Below the pieces are notes generated by a model. That model was not told where the DNA came from and ran no database searches. It saw only the letters and a program-made list of their open reading frames with translations. From Rhodospirillales bacterium (GTDB lineage: Bacteria > Pseudomonadota > Alphaproteobacteria > JAREAF01), in assembly GCA_029240475.1 (NCBI GenBank), contig JAREAF010000025.1, positions 1-13,567 of the forward strand: a stretch of 13,567 nucleotides of DNA. Direction: 5' to 3'. Below are positions 7,070 through 13,567 of this stretch, in pieces; within the stretch, counting starts at the first letter, position 1, and each line of letters starts with the position of its first letter. The position numbers and the translations under genes are program-made.

Positions 7070-8841
7070 CCGAGCGCCGCCTGCGCAGCCAAGCCTGGTT
7101 CGACGATCCCGACGACCCGGACATGACGGCGCTTTATCTGGAGCGCTACCTCAATTACGGCCTCACGCGCGCCGAGCTGCAGTCCGGCCGTCCCATCATC
7201 GGCATCGCGCAGACCGGCTCGGATCTCGCGCCCTGCAACCGCCATCACCTCACGCTGGCCGCGCGCGTGAAGGACGGCATCCGCGAAGCGGGTGGCGTGC
7301 CCATGGAGTTCCCCGTCCACCCGATCCAGGAGACCGGCCGCCGCCCGACCGCGGGGCTCGACCGCAATCTCGCCTTCCTGGGCCTGGTCGAGATCCTGCA
7401 CGGCTATCCCATCGACGGCGTGGTCCTGACCACCGGCTGCGACAAGACGACGCCGGCCGGCCTCATGGCGGCGGCCGCCGTGAACATCCCCGCGATCGTC
7501 CTCTCCGGCGGGCCGATGCTGGACGGGCATTGGAGGGGCGAGCTGGCGGGCTCGGGCGCGGTGATCTGGAAGGCGCGCGAGCTGCTGGCGACCGGCGCGA
7601 TCGGGGCCGAGGAGTTCATGGAGATGGCCGCCGCCTCCGCGCCCTCGATCGGCCACTGCAACACCATGGGCACCGCGCTCTCGATGAACGCGCTCGCTGA
7701 GACGCTCGGCATGGCGCTGCCCGGCTGCGCGGCGATCCCCGCGCCCTATCGCGAGCGCGGGCAGATCGCCTATGCCACGGGGCGGCGCATCGTCGGAATG
7801 GTGCGCGAGGATCTGCGCCCCTCCCTGATCCTGACCCGCCCGGCGTTCGAGAACGCGATCGTCGCCGCCTCCGCGCTCGGCGCCTCCACCAACTGCCCCC
7901 CGCACCTGATCGCCATCGCGCGGCATGCCGGCGTCCAGCTGACCATGGAGGACTGGCAGCGGGTGGGCGAGGACGTGCCGCTGCTGGTCGATTGCCAGCC
8001 GGCGGGCCGGTTCCTCGGCGAGGCCTTCCACCGCGCCGGCGGCGTTCCGGCGCTACTGAAGGAGTTGCTGGATGCGGGGCGGCTGCACGGGGAGGCGCTG
8101 ACCGTCACCGGCCGCAGCCTCGCCGACACCCTTACCGGCGTCGCCGTGCAGGATCGCGAGGTGATCCGCCCCTACGGCCGGCCGCTCGCGACGAATGCCG
8201 GCATGATCGTCTTGACCGGCAATCTGTTCGACACGGCGGTGATGAAGGTCTCCGTCATCGGGCCTGAATTTCGCGTGCGCTATCTCTCCGATCCGAACGA
8301 CCCAGACGCCTTCGAAGGCCGCGCGGTCGTGTTCGAGGGGCCGGAGGATTACCGCGCCCGCATCGACGATCCGGCGCTCGGCATCGACGAGCGCTGCATC
8401 CTGGTGATCCGCAATTGCGGGCCGGTCGGCTATCCGGGCTCGGCCGAGGTCGTCAACATGCGCCCGCCCAAGGCGCTCATCGAGCGGGGCGTGCACTGGC
8501 TGCCCTGCATCGGCGACGGGCGGCAGAGCGGCACCTCGGCGAGCCCGTCGATCCTCAACGCCGCGCCGGAGGCGGCCGCGGGCGGAGGGCTCGCGTTCTT
8601 GCGCACCGGCGACCGCGTCCGGATCGATCTCAACACCCGCCGCGTCGATGCGCTGGTTCCGGGGGAGGAGTGGGAGCGCCGCCGCGCCGAGCCGCGTCCG
8701 TCCATTCCCGAATCGCAGACGCCGTGGCAGGAGCTGCATCGCGAGCTGGTGGGCCAGCTCTCGGGCGGCGGCTGCATCGAGCGGGCGCTGCGCTACCAGG
8801 ACATCGACCGCAGCCGCGGCCTGCCGCGCCATTCTCACTGA
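7066..8841 (+). CDS. xylD: IlvD/Edd-family sugar-acid dehydratase, D-xylonate dehydratase-like
   Basis: This 591-residue cytoplasmic iron-sulfur dehydratase should turn an aldonic acid into its 2-keto-3-deoxy form. The three cluster cysteines of the family are present: Cys57 (TGSDLAPCNRHH), Cys125 (TTGCDKTTPAG) and Cys198 (SIGHCNTMGTA). Lys127, next to Cys125, is the likely carbamylated metal ligand. The N-terminus (RSQAWFDDPDDPDMTALYLE) and the segments GIAQTGSD, MEFPVHPIQE, LHGYPIDGVVLTTGCDKTTP and IGDGRQSGT agree with my recollection of Caulobacter crescentus XylD much better than with IlvD or L-arabinonate dehydratases. Pentonate specificity is therefore likely, though D-xylonate itself is inferred. 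The start overlaps the HAD stop by 4 nt and has no evident Shine-Dalgarno, which points to coupling. No xylose dehydrogenase, lactonase or later Weimberg enzyme is in the window. Confidence 0.88.
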   Translation: MTERRLRSQAWFDDPDDPDMTALYLERYLNYGLTRAELQSGRPIIGIAQTGSDLAPCNRHHLTLAARVKDGIREAGGVPMEFPVHPIQETGRRPTAGLDRNLAFLGLVEILHGYPIDGVVLTTGCDKTTPAGLMAAAAVNIPAIVLSGGPMLDGHWRGELAGSGAVIWKARELLATGAIGAEEFMEMAAASAPSIGHCNTMGTALSMNALAETLGMALPGCAAIPAPYRERGQIAYATGRRIVGMVREDLRPSLILTRPAFENAIVAASALGASTNCPPHLIAIARHAGVQLTMEDWQRVGEDVPLLVDCQPAGRFLGEAFHRAGGVPALLKELLDAGRLHGEALTVTGRSLADTLTGVAVQDREVIRPYGRPLATNAGMIVLTGNLFDTAVMKVSVIGPEFRVRYLSDPNDPDAFEGRAVVFEGPEDYRARIDDPALGIDERCILVIRNCGPVGYPGSAEVVNMRPPKALIERGVHWLPCIGDGRQSGTSASPSILNAAPEAAAGGGLAFLRTGDRVRIDLNTRRVDALVPGEEWERRRAEPRPSIPESQTPWQELHRELVGQLSGGGCIERALRYQDIDRSRGLPRHSH

Positions 8842-8854
8842 AGGGCCATCGCTC

Positions 8855-9784
8855 ATGCTCGACCGCAGCGGCATCGCTCAGGCTGCACGGAAGATCGCGC
8901 CGCATATCCGCCGCACGCCCGTCGTCGAGCTGGAGCCAGGCGCGTTCGGGCTGCCCTGCCGCATCACGCTGAAGCTGGAGCAGCTGCAGCTCGCCGGCTC
9001 CTTCAAGCCGCGCGGCGCCTTCAACCGCATGCTCTCGAACCCGATTCCGGCGGCGGGCGTGATCGCCGCCTCGGGCGGCAACCACGGCGTCGCCGTCGCG
9101 CTCGCGGCGCGGCGGCTCGGCGTGCCGGCCGCAATCTTCGTCCCGACCATCGCCTCGCCGGCCAAGCTCCAGCGCATCCGCGAGGAGGGCGCGGAGGTCG
9201 TGGTCGGCGGCGCGACCTATGCCGAGGCGCTGGCCGCCAGCACGGCGCGCGCCGAAGCGTCGGGCGCGCTCGTGGTGCATGCCTATGACCAGCCCGAGGT
9301 GGTGCTGGGACAAGGCACGGTCGGGCTCGAACTGCAGGAGCAGGCGCCGGGCTTGGAGCGCGTGCTCGTGGCCGTCGGCGGCGGCGGTCTCATCGGCGGC
9401 ATCGCCCTCGCCTATCAAGGCACCGGAACCCGCATCGTCGGCGTCGAGCCGCGGCTCGCGCCCACCCTGCACGATGCAATGGCGGCGGGGCGGCCCGTTC
9501 CGGTCGCGGTCTCCGGCATCGCCGCCGACTCCCTCGGCGCGCGCGAGGCGGGCGGGCTCGCCTTCGAAATCGCGCGGCGGCGGGTCGAGCGGGTGGTCCT
9601 GGTCGAGGACGAGGCGATCCGGACGGCGCAGCGGGCGCTGTGGCGCGAGCTTCGCATCGTGGTGGAGCCGGGCGGGTCTGCGGCCTTCGCCGCGCTCCTG
9701 TCCGGCGCGCACCCGGCCGCGCCCGAGGCCCGTGTCGGAATCGTGCTCTGCGGCGGAAACACGGACCCTGGCTCCGTCGCCTGA
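8855..9784 (+). CDS. threonine/serine dehydratase-like PLP enzyme (fold type II)
   Basis: This 309-residue PLP enzyme of the tryptophan-synthase-beta fold carries the Schiff-base Lys51 in LAGSFKPRGAFNRM, the substrate loop SGGNHGVAVA (about 73-82), the phosphate-binding GGGGLIGG (about 174-181) and a C-terminal CGGNTD. It has only the catalytic domain and no ACT-like regulatory domain, as in catabolic threonine dehydratase (TdcB), serine racemase/dehydratase and EutB-type ectoine-utilisation dehydratases. It would deaminate a beta-hydroxy amino acid to a 2-keto acid and ammonia. AAGGG at 8841-8845 lies nine bases before the ATG at 8855. The frame is open further upstream but overlaps the dehydratase gene. 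It is the last gene of the cluster. Which hydroxy amino acid it uses is not visible; threonine, serine and hydroxyaspartate are all possible. Confidence 0.87.
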   Translation: MLDRSGIAQAARKIAPHIRRTPVVELEPGAFGLPCRITLKLEQLQLAGSFKPRGAFNRMLSNPIPAAGVIAASGGNHGVAVALAARRLGVPAAIFVPTIASPAKLQRIREEGAEVVVGGATYAEALAASTARAEASGALVVHAYDQPEVVLGQGTVGLELQEQAPGLERVLVAVGGGGLIGGIALAYQGTGTRIVGVEPRLAPTLHDAMAAGRPVPVAVSGIAADSLGAREAGGLAFEIARRRVERVVLVEDEAIRTAQRALWRELRIVVEPGGSAAFAALLSGAHPAAPEARVGIVLCGGNTDPGSVA

Positions 9785-9822
9785 CGCGACCCCCCGCCTA
9801 CTCCCTATGCATACTTAACCGA

Positions 9823-9849
9823 GGCGATCCGCCGGGCATCATCTGCCCG
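9823..9849. other. two adjacent small hairpins in the leader of the DUF1326 gene
   Basis: The 101-nt gap between the catabolic cluster and the DUF1326 gene holds GGCG-ATC-CGCC (9823-9833) followed by CGGGCA-TCATC-TGCCCG (9833-9849), the latter a perfect 6-bp stem with a 5-nt loop. No T-run follows, so a classical intrinsic terminator is doubtful. It could be an operator half-site pair, a weak terminator for the upstream cluster, or chance in GC-rich DNA. I found no convincing sigma-70 promoter, although an A/T-richer stretch (TATGCATACTTAA) lies at 9806-9818. Confidence 0.3.
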
Positions 9850-9870
9850 TACGAACGGTCGCACCGAAAG

Positions 9871-9879
9871 AGGAGGGAG
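9871..9879 (+). promoter_or_regulatory. strong ribosome binding site for the DUF1326 gene
   Basis: AGGAGGGAG lies six bases before the ATG at 9886. It is one of the strongest Shine-Dalgarno sequences in the window and fixes this start, although the reading frame is open back to 9640. Confidence 0.75.
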
Positions 9880-9885
9880 TCCGCC

Positions 9886-10521
9886 ATGCCGCATCAGGAT
9901 TGGATGATCAGGGGCCCGAAGATCGCCGCCTGCAATTGCGCTTACGGCTGCCCCTGCGAGTTCAACGCGCGGCCGACGCATGACGTCTGCGAAGGGCTGG
10001 AGGCCCACCGCATCGATGAGGGCTATTTCGGAAAAGTGCGACTGGACGGGCTGATCGTCGGCGCGCGCTACCGCTGGCCGGGGCCGGTGCATGAGGGCGG
10101 CGGCGTCGCGCAAGGCTTCGTCGACGCGCGCGCCACGCCCGATCAGCGGGACGCGCTGGTCCAGATCCTGTCGGGCAAGGAGCAGGAGCCGCACACGCCG
10201 TTCAACATCTACGGCGCGACCATCGCGCGCGAGCTCGACCTCATCGTCGCTCCGGTCGAGTTCAGCGCCGACATGAAGGCGCGCACCGGCGGCTTTCGCG
10301 TGCCCGGGGTCATGGAGATGAGCCTCGAGCCGATCCGCAACCCGGTGACCGGCGCCGAGCATTTCGCGCAGATCCGGCTGCCGAACGGGTTCGAGTTCCG
10401 CGAGGCCGAGATGGCGAGCGGCCGGTTCGATGCGGAAGGCCCCGATCTCGGCATGAGCCACCGCAACTGCTACGGCTTCCTCACCTTCGTCGCCTACGGG
10501 CCGAAGGGCCTGATCGCCTGA
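9886..10521 (+). CDS. DUF1326 domain-containing protein, cysteine-rich N-terminus
   Basis: This 211-residue soluble protein of unknown function matches DUF1326. The hallmark is CNCAYGCPCEFN at residues 16-27, a CxCx3CxC cluster (Cys16, Cys18, Cys22, Cys24), followed by Cys35 and a late HRNC (Cys195). Such a cluster suggests binding of a soft metal such as Cu(I) or Zn, but this is inference. The rest looks like a compact alpha/beta domain, with EPHTPFNIYGAT near 101-112 and FGFRVPG-like beta strands around 137-150. No signal peptide or TM segment is seen. The start is set by the strong ribosome binding site at 9871-9879. The stop overlaps the DUF2182 start by one base (TGATG). The two families are often neighbours, which suggests joint function. 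Confidence 0.88.
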   Translation: MPHQDWMIRGPKIAACNCAYGCPCEFNARPTHDVCEGLEAHRIDEGYFGKVRLDGLIVGARYRWPGPVHEGGGVAQGFVDARATPDQRDALVQILSGKEQEPHTPFNIYGATIARELDLIVAPVEFSADMKARTGGFRVPGVMEMSLEPIRNPVTGAEHFAQIRLPNGFEFREAEMASGRFDAEGPDLGMSHRNCYGFLTFVAYGPKGLIA

Positions 10522-11324
10522 TGAGCGGCGCCGCTCTGGAGCGGAGCGTGGCGCTGCGCCCGGCCTGGCGCCTGGTGCTGGAGCGCGAGCGGCGCGTCAC
10601 CGCGGCGGCGCTGCTGCTGGTGGCGGCGGGCGCCTGGGCGTATCTCCTCGCCGGGGCCGGCATGCCGGAAATGGGCGGCATGGACCCGGACATGGTGATG
10701 GCGCCCGCGCCTTGGTCGCCCGCCTACGCGGCGGCCATCTTCGCCATGTGGTGGGTCATGATGGCGGCGATGATGCTGCCCAGCGCCGCGCCGGCGATCC
10801 TGCTCTTCGATCTGGTGTCGCGCCGCGCCGCCGCGGGCACGGGCGCGGCCACGCTCTCCTTCGCGTCGGGCTACCTCCTGGTCTGGGGCGGCTTCAGCCT
10901 CATCGCCGCCATGCTGCATTGGGCGCTCGACCAGAGCGGCCTGCTGACGATGGCGATGGCGAGCGCCAGCCCGGCTCTGGGCGGCGGGATCCTGATCGCC
11001 GCCGGGCTGTGGCAGCTCACGCCCGTGAAGCGCGCCTGCCTGACCCGCTGCCAGGCTCCCATTCAGTTCCTCGCCCATCGCTGGCGAACCGGTCCGCTCG
11101 GCGCCGTGCGCATGGGCTTGGAGCACGGCATCTATTGCCTGGGCTGCTGCTGGGTGATGATGGGGCTGCTGTTCTATGGCGGGATCATGAACCCGGCCTG
11201 GATCGGCGGGCTGGCGCTTTACGTGCTGCTCGAGAAGAGCGTGCCGGCGGGACATCGGATCACGAAGGCCGCGGGCATCGCGCTGATCCTGGCCGGTGGA
11301 GCGGCGCTCCTGGCGACGATTTGA
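10521..11324 (+). CDS. DUF2182 domain-containing membrane protein, Met/Cys-rich
   Basis: This 267-residue integral membrane protein matches DUF2182, an uncharacterised family often labelled a predicted metal-binding membrane protein. Hydrophobic segments lie at about 27-47, 67-97, 108-135, 151-166, 205-222, 225-238 and 250-267. Typical motifs are MWWVMMAAMMLPSAAP (76-91), TPVKRACLTRC (167-177) and EHGIYCLGCCWVMM (201-214). A loop after the first TM carries Met48, Met51, Met54, Met58 and Met60, and further Met residues line the second helix. Cys173, Cys177, Cys206, Cys209, Cys210 and His203 add potential soft-metal ligands. The start overlaps the DUF1326 stop by one base, so the two are coupled. 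A role in copper or related metal handling is plausible but unproven. Confidence 0.88.
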   Translation: MSGAALERSVALRPAWRLVLERERRVTAAALLLVAAGAWAYLLAGAGMPEMGGMDPDMVMAPAPWSPAYAAAIFAMWWVMMAAMMLPSAAPAILLFDLVSRRAAAGTGAATLSFASGYLLVWGGFSLIAAMLHWALDQSGLLTMAMASASPALGGGILIAAGLWQLTPVKRACLTRCQAPIQFLAHRWRTGPLGAVRMGLEHGIYCLGCCWVMMGLLFYGGIMNPAWIGGLALYVLLEKSVPAGHRITKAAGIALILAGGAALLATI

Positions 11325-11343
11325 GGCGCGCATGGCGCAATTG

Positions 11344-11369
11344 CGAACCGGCCCCTGTGCCAGCTTGTT
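11344..11369 (+). promoter_or_regulatory. possible EcfG-type (general stress) promoter for the histidine kinase
   Basis: CGAAC (11344-11348), 17 nt, then TGTT (11366-11369) resembles the alphaproteobacterial EcfG consensus GGAAC-N16/17-CGTT, with one mismatch in each box. It ends about 50 nt before the kinase ATG, within the 96-nt gap after the DUF2182 gene. In GC-rich DNA such a partial match is weak evidence; it is noted because HWE kinases often feed the EcfG stress pathway. Confidence 0.22.
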
Positions 11370-11420
11370 TTCTTCCATTCGCGGCGGTTCGGCTGCAGCC
11401 TTTTTGTGCGAGGTACTCCC

Positions 11421-12830
11421 ATGAGCGAGCTGACCGTTGCGGAGAAGCTGGTTCCGTTCGCGTCAGCGACGTCCAGATCGGCTGTGCTGTGGGGAGATCA
11501 GCTCCTCGATGCCCTGCCGATCGGCGTCTATATCTGCGACCGCGAGGGCATGCTCATCCGCTACAACGAGCGCGCGGCCGAGCTTTGGGGCCGGGCCCCC
11601 ATCCTGGGCGACGAGCAGCATCGCTATTGCGGCGCCTTCCGCGCCTATGAGCCCGACGGCCGGCCGATCGCGATGAACGAAGTTCCGATGGTCGAGGTGC
11701 TCCGCACCGGAACGCCGGTCGTGGATCGCGAGATCATTGTCGAGCGTCCGGACGGGACTCGCATCACCGCGCTCGCCAACATCCGCCCGCTCTTCTCCGA
11801 GGCGGGAGATCTCGTGGGAGCGGTGAACTGCTTCCAGGACATCACCTTCCGCAAGCGCGCGGAGGAGACCGTCAAGGAGAGCGAGCGCCGCCTGCGGGAG
11901 CTTCTGGAAGGCTTGCCCGCGGCCATCTACACGACCGACGCCGCCGGCCGGATCACCTTTTACAATCAGGCTGCCGTCGAGCTGTGGGGCTGCCGGCCCG
12001 AGATCGGCTCCGCGACCTGGTGCGGCTCATGGAAGCTCTTCCATACCGACGGCGCTCCCATGCCCCACCATCTGTGCCCGATGGCGCAGGCCTTGAAGGA
12101 GCGGCGGCCGATCAGAGGCGCCGAGGCGATCGCCGAGCGCCCGGACGGCACGCGCGTGACCTTCGTGCCCTATCCCACGCTCCTGCACGACGCTTCGGGA
12201 GCGGTGGTCGGCGCCGCGAACATGCTGGTGGACATCACCGAACGGAAGGCCTCAGAGGAGCAGCTGCGGCTGCTCGCCAGCGAGGTGGACCATCGCGCCA
12301 AGAACATGCTCGCCGTGATCCAGGCGGTGGTGCATCTGACGCAGGCGGAGTCCATCCCCGAATTCAAGAAGGCGATCGACGGCCGCATCTCGGCCCTCTC
12401 CCGCGCGCACACGCTGCTCTCGAGCGGCCAGTGGGAGGGCGCGGACTTGCGCCGCATCGTCACGGAGGAGCTCGCGCCCTATGCGGACGGCGAGAATGTG
12501 CGCGTCTCCATCGAAGGTCCCTCGTTGTCGCTGTCGCCACAATTGGCGCAGTCGCTGGCCATGGTGGTGCACGAGCTCGCCACCAATGCGGTCAAGCACG
12601 GCGCGATCACCCAGCCCGCCGGCCGGATCGATTTGCGCTGGTGGGGCGCGCCCGGGGACCGGCTCCTGTTCCGCTGGAAAGAGAGCGGATGCGCGCCGGC
12701 CGAGCCGCCGACCCGCAAGGGCTTCGGCATGAGCATCATCGAAGGGGCCATTCGCCAGCAGCTCGGCGGCTCGCTGGAGATGGAGTGGCGCAAGGACGGG
12801 CTGCGCTGCGAGATCGAGGTGCCGCTCTAG
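11421..12830 (+). CDS. PAS-PAS sensor histidine kinase, HWE family
   Basis: This 469-residue soluble sensor kinase shows no TM segment. PAS 1 spans about 28-145 (LLDALPIGVYICDREGMLIRY-like start, FQDITFRKRAEE end). PAS 2 spans about 156-278 (LLEGLPAAIYTTDAAGRITF start, VDITERKASEE end). The HWE core follows: phospho-acceptor His291 in EVDHRAKNMLAVIQAVVHLT, N-box HELATNAVKHGA (Asn389), the diagnostic W-x-E as Trp419-Lys-Glu421 (RWKESG), and the G-box KGFGMSIIEGAIRQQLGG (433-450). HWE kinases are mainly alphaproteobacterial and often act in light, redox or general-stress signalling. The start at 11421 is supported by GAGGT (11410-11414) six bases upstream; an in-frame GTG at 11406 is less likely. 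No response regulator is adjacent, so it is an orphan here. The sensed signal is unknown. Confidence 0.92.
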   Translation: MSELTVAEKLVPFASATSRSAVLWGDQLLDALPIGVYICDREGMLIRYNERAAELWGRAPILGDEQHRYCGAFRAYEPDGRPIAMNEVPMVEVLRTGTPVVDREIIVERPDGTRITALANIRPLFSEAGDLVGAVNCFQDITFRKRAEETVKESERRLRELLEGLPAAIYTTDAAGRITFYNQAAVELWGCRPEIGSATWCGSWKLFHTDGAPMPHHLCPMAQALKERRPIRGAEAIAERPDGTRVTFVPYPTLLHDASGAVVGAANMLVDITERKASEEQLRLLASEVDHRAKNMLAVIQAVVHLTQAESIPEFKKAIDGRISALSRAHTLLSSGQWEGADLRRIVTEELAPYADGENVRVSIEGPSLSLSPQLAQSLAMVVHELATNAVKHGAITQPAGRIDLRWWGAPGDRLLFRWKESGCAPAEPPTRKGFGMSIIEGAIRQQLGGSLEMEWRKDGLRCEIEVPL

Positions 12831-12961
12831 TCACAGCCCAAAGCCGTCCGCAACGAAATCGCGCAGCGGATCTCCAGCCGGGATTCAGGGCTGCTGAACC
12901 GGCGGAAGCGCTCGCGCCAGAGCGGGACGGACCGCCCGCCGGTCGGCAGGGGCCGCCCGCC

Positions 12962-13357
12962 TCAAGACTTCACCTGCTCCTTCGCCGCCGCCGCGTCGCG
13001 CTGCAGCTGCTCGATCGTCCGTTTGGGGGCAAGCTCGTCCGCCCTCATCCGCTGCAGTCCCGACCAGGCGAGGCCGCCGGCAATGGCCGCGGCGATCAGG
13101 CCCGAGAGGAGCCGCGCGAAGCCTTCGGGAATGACGTCGTCGAGCCACTCCGCGACGGCCATGAAGATGAGGACCATGGCTGCGATGCCCACGACGAGCC
13201 CGCCGGCCATCATCGCCAGTCCCGTGGCGGCCTTGGCCGCCTTTCCCGTCAGCTCGGTGCGAGCAAGCTGGATTTCCGTGCGGATGAGCGCTGAGAACTG
13301 ATTCAGCGCGTCCGACAGCAGTTCCGAGAGAGGTCGGCTGTCCTGGGGCATGGTCAT
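12962..13357 (-). CDS. phage holin superfamily/DUF1469-like small membrane protein
   Basis: This 131-residue protein has a short amphipathic N-terminus (RPLSELLSDALNQFSALIRTEIQLARTEL, 8-36, split here only to describe it), then two hydrophobic segments at about 43-68 and 79-101, and a charged C-terminal tail (PKRTIEQLQRDAAAAKEQ). This layout fits the Phage_holin_3_6/DUF1469 (YqjE-like) family. Despite the name, most chromosomal members are not prophage lysis proteins; they are small inner-membrane proteins of unknown role, often in stress-related clusters. The Shine-Dalgarno GGGAGGA (complement of 13366-13372) lies eight bases before the first ATG (13357) and is inside the preceding gene. A second ATG two codons later is an alternative. 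The start overlaps the stop of the partial upstream gene by 4 nt, and the gene converges with the histidine kinase. Confidence 0.82.
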   Translation of the reverse strand: MTMPQDSRPLSELLSDALNQFSALIRTEIQLARTELTGKAAKAATGLAMMAGGLVVGIAAMVLIFMAVAEWLDDVIPEGFARLLSGLIAAAIAGGLAWSGLQRMRADELAPKRTIEQLQRDAAAAKEQVKS

Positions 13358-13567
13358 TGCGGCATTCCTCCCGGGTGATGCGCGCCGCTCCGAGGCCGAT
13401 GCAACGCGCCGCTGGCGGTAAGAGATCCGCCGATCAGCGCACCGACGAACAATCCCAGTCCGGTGACGAGCATCGGGTTCCGGTCCATGAAGCTGCGAAT
13501 GCCGCCGCCTGCGGAAGCGTCATCCCACTGCCCATAATCCCATTCGCCGTTGTCCCACTCACCGACG
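13354..13567 (-). CDS. C-terminal part of a small membrane-anchored protein with W-D repeats (5' end outside window)
   Basis: Reading the - strand in the frame that ends at the TGA 13356-13354, 70 codons are open to the window edge with no stop. The visible N-terminal part is acidic and repetitive (GEWDNGEWDYGQWDD). It is followed by SFMDRNPMLVTGLG, a Gly-rich hydrophobic helix (LVTGLGLFVGALIGGSL) and a short basic tail ending in HHPGGMPQ. Its stop overlaps the ATG of the holin-like gene by 4 nt (ATGA), so the two are one operon. A short linker, an RNP motif and a single C-terminal Gly-rich TM next to a holin-like protein resembles DUF3618 or ElaB/YqjD (DUF883)-type proteins, but the match is too short to name. 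The gene start and most of its sequence lie beyond the window. Confidence 0.7.
   Translation of the reverse strand, partial: VGEWDNGEWDYGQWDDASAGGGIRSFMDRNPMLVTGLGLFVGALIGGSLTASGALHRPRSGAHHPGGMPQ

Noticed and set aside
9781..9811. Sigma-70 promoter (CTGACG, 19 nt, TATGCA)
   Set aside because: The boxes match the consensus poorly and the spacing is long; not convincing in this GC-rich context.
12831..12961. Bidirectional terminator between the convergent kinase and holin-like genes
   Set aside because: Only weak short stems are visible (GACCG/CGGTC at 12930-12944 and CAGCC/GGCTG at 12875-12893) and no T-run, so I do not call a terminator.
12962..13357. Prophage remnant, because of the holin-like gene
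   Set aside because: No endolysin, spanin, structural or integrase gene is nearby, and the gene fits the chromosomal DUF1469/YqjE-type group rather than a phage lysis cassette.

Overview
The window is very GC-rich and densely coding. Its families point to an alphaproteobacterium: an HWE-type sensor histidine kinase, a close match to Caulobacter-type XylD xylonate dehydratase, and C/G-rich palindromic repeats whose translations (PPTLTLPRKGGG, TPHPNPPPQGGRG) I recall as common insertions in proteobacterial proteins. The genus cannot be told from the sequence alone.

Region 1 (1-9784, all on the + strand) is one tightly packed catabolic gene cluster. After a palindromic repeat at the left edge come two permeases and an ATPase of a spermidine/putrescine-type (PotB/PotC/PotA-like) ABC importer. 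They are followed by an isochorismatase-family cysteine hydrolase, a GH63-like (alpha/alpha)6 glycoside hydrolase, a ribokinase, a HAD phosphatase, an IlvD/Edd-family sugar-acid dehydratase (XylD-like) and a PLP-dependent threonine/serine dehydratase-like enzyme. Five of the eight junctions are 4-nt start/stop overlaps (ATGA or GTGA) and the others are gaps of 2, 4 and 13 nt, so the nine genes are almost certainly co-transcribed and translationally coupled. The periplasmic binding protein, and probably the promoter, lie upstream of the window. The set suggests uptake of a small compound, cleavage of an amide/imide and a glycoside, phosphorylation or dephosphorylation of the sugar, and dehydration of a sugar acid and an amino/hydroxy acid. 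The actual substrate cannot be read from the sequence.

The most unusual feature of region 1 is a ~154-bp palindromic repeat lying in frame inside the glycoside hydrolase gene. It adds about 50 low-complexity residues in the linker between the N-terminal and catalytic domains. A second member of the same repeat family sits directly in front of the first permease.

Region 2 (9785-11324) is a separate two-gene unit with its own strong Shine-Dalgarno: a Cys-rich DUF1326 protein and a Met/Cys-rich DUF2182 membrane protein, overlapping by one base. They form a candidate soft-metal (for example copper) handling pair of unknown function.

Region 3 (11325-12830) is a soluble histidine kinase with two PAS domains and an HWE kinase core. 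It has no response regulator beside it. A weak EcfG-like (general stress response) promoter match lies in its leader.

Region 4 (12831-13567) is on the - strand, convergent with region 3. It holds a small two-TM phage-holin-superfamily/DUF1469-like protein. Upstream of it, overlapping by 4 nt and running off the window edge, is the C-terminal end of a small membrane-anchored protein with a repeated acidic W-D motif.
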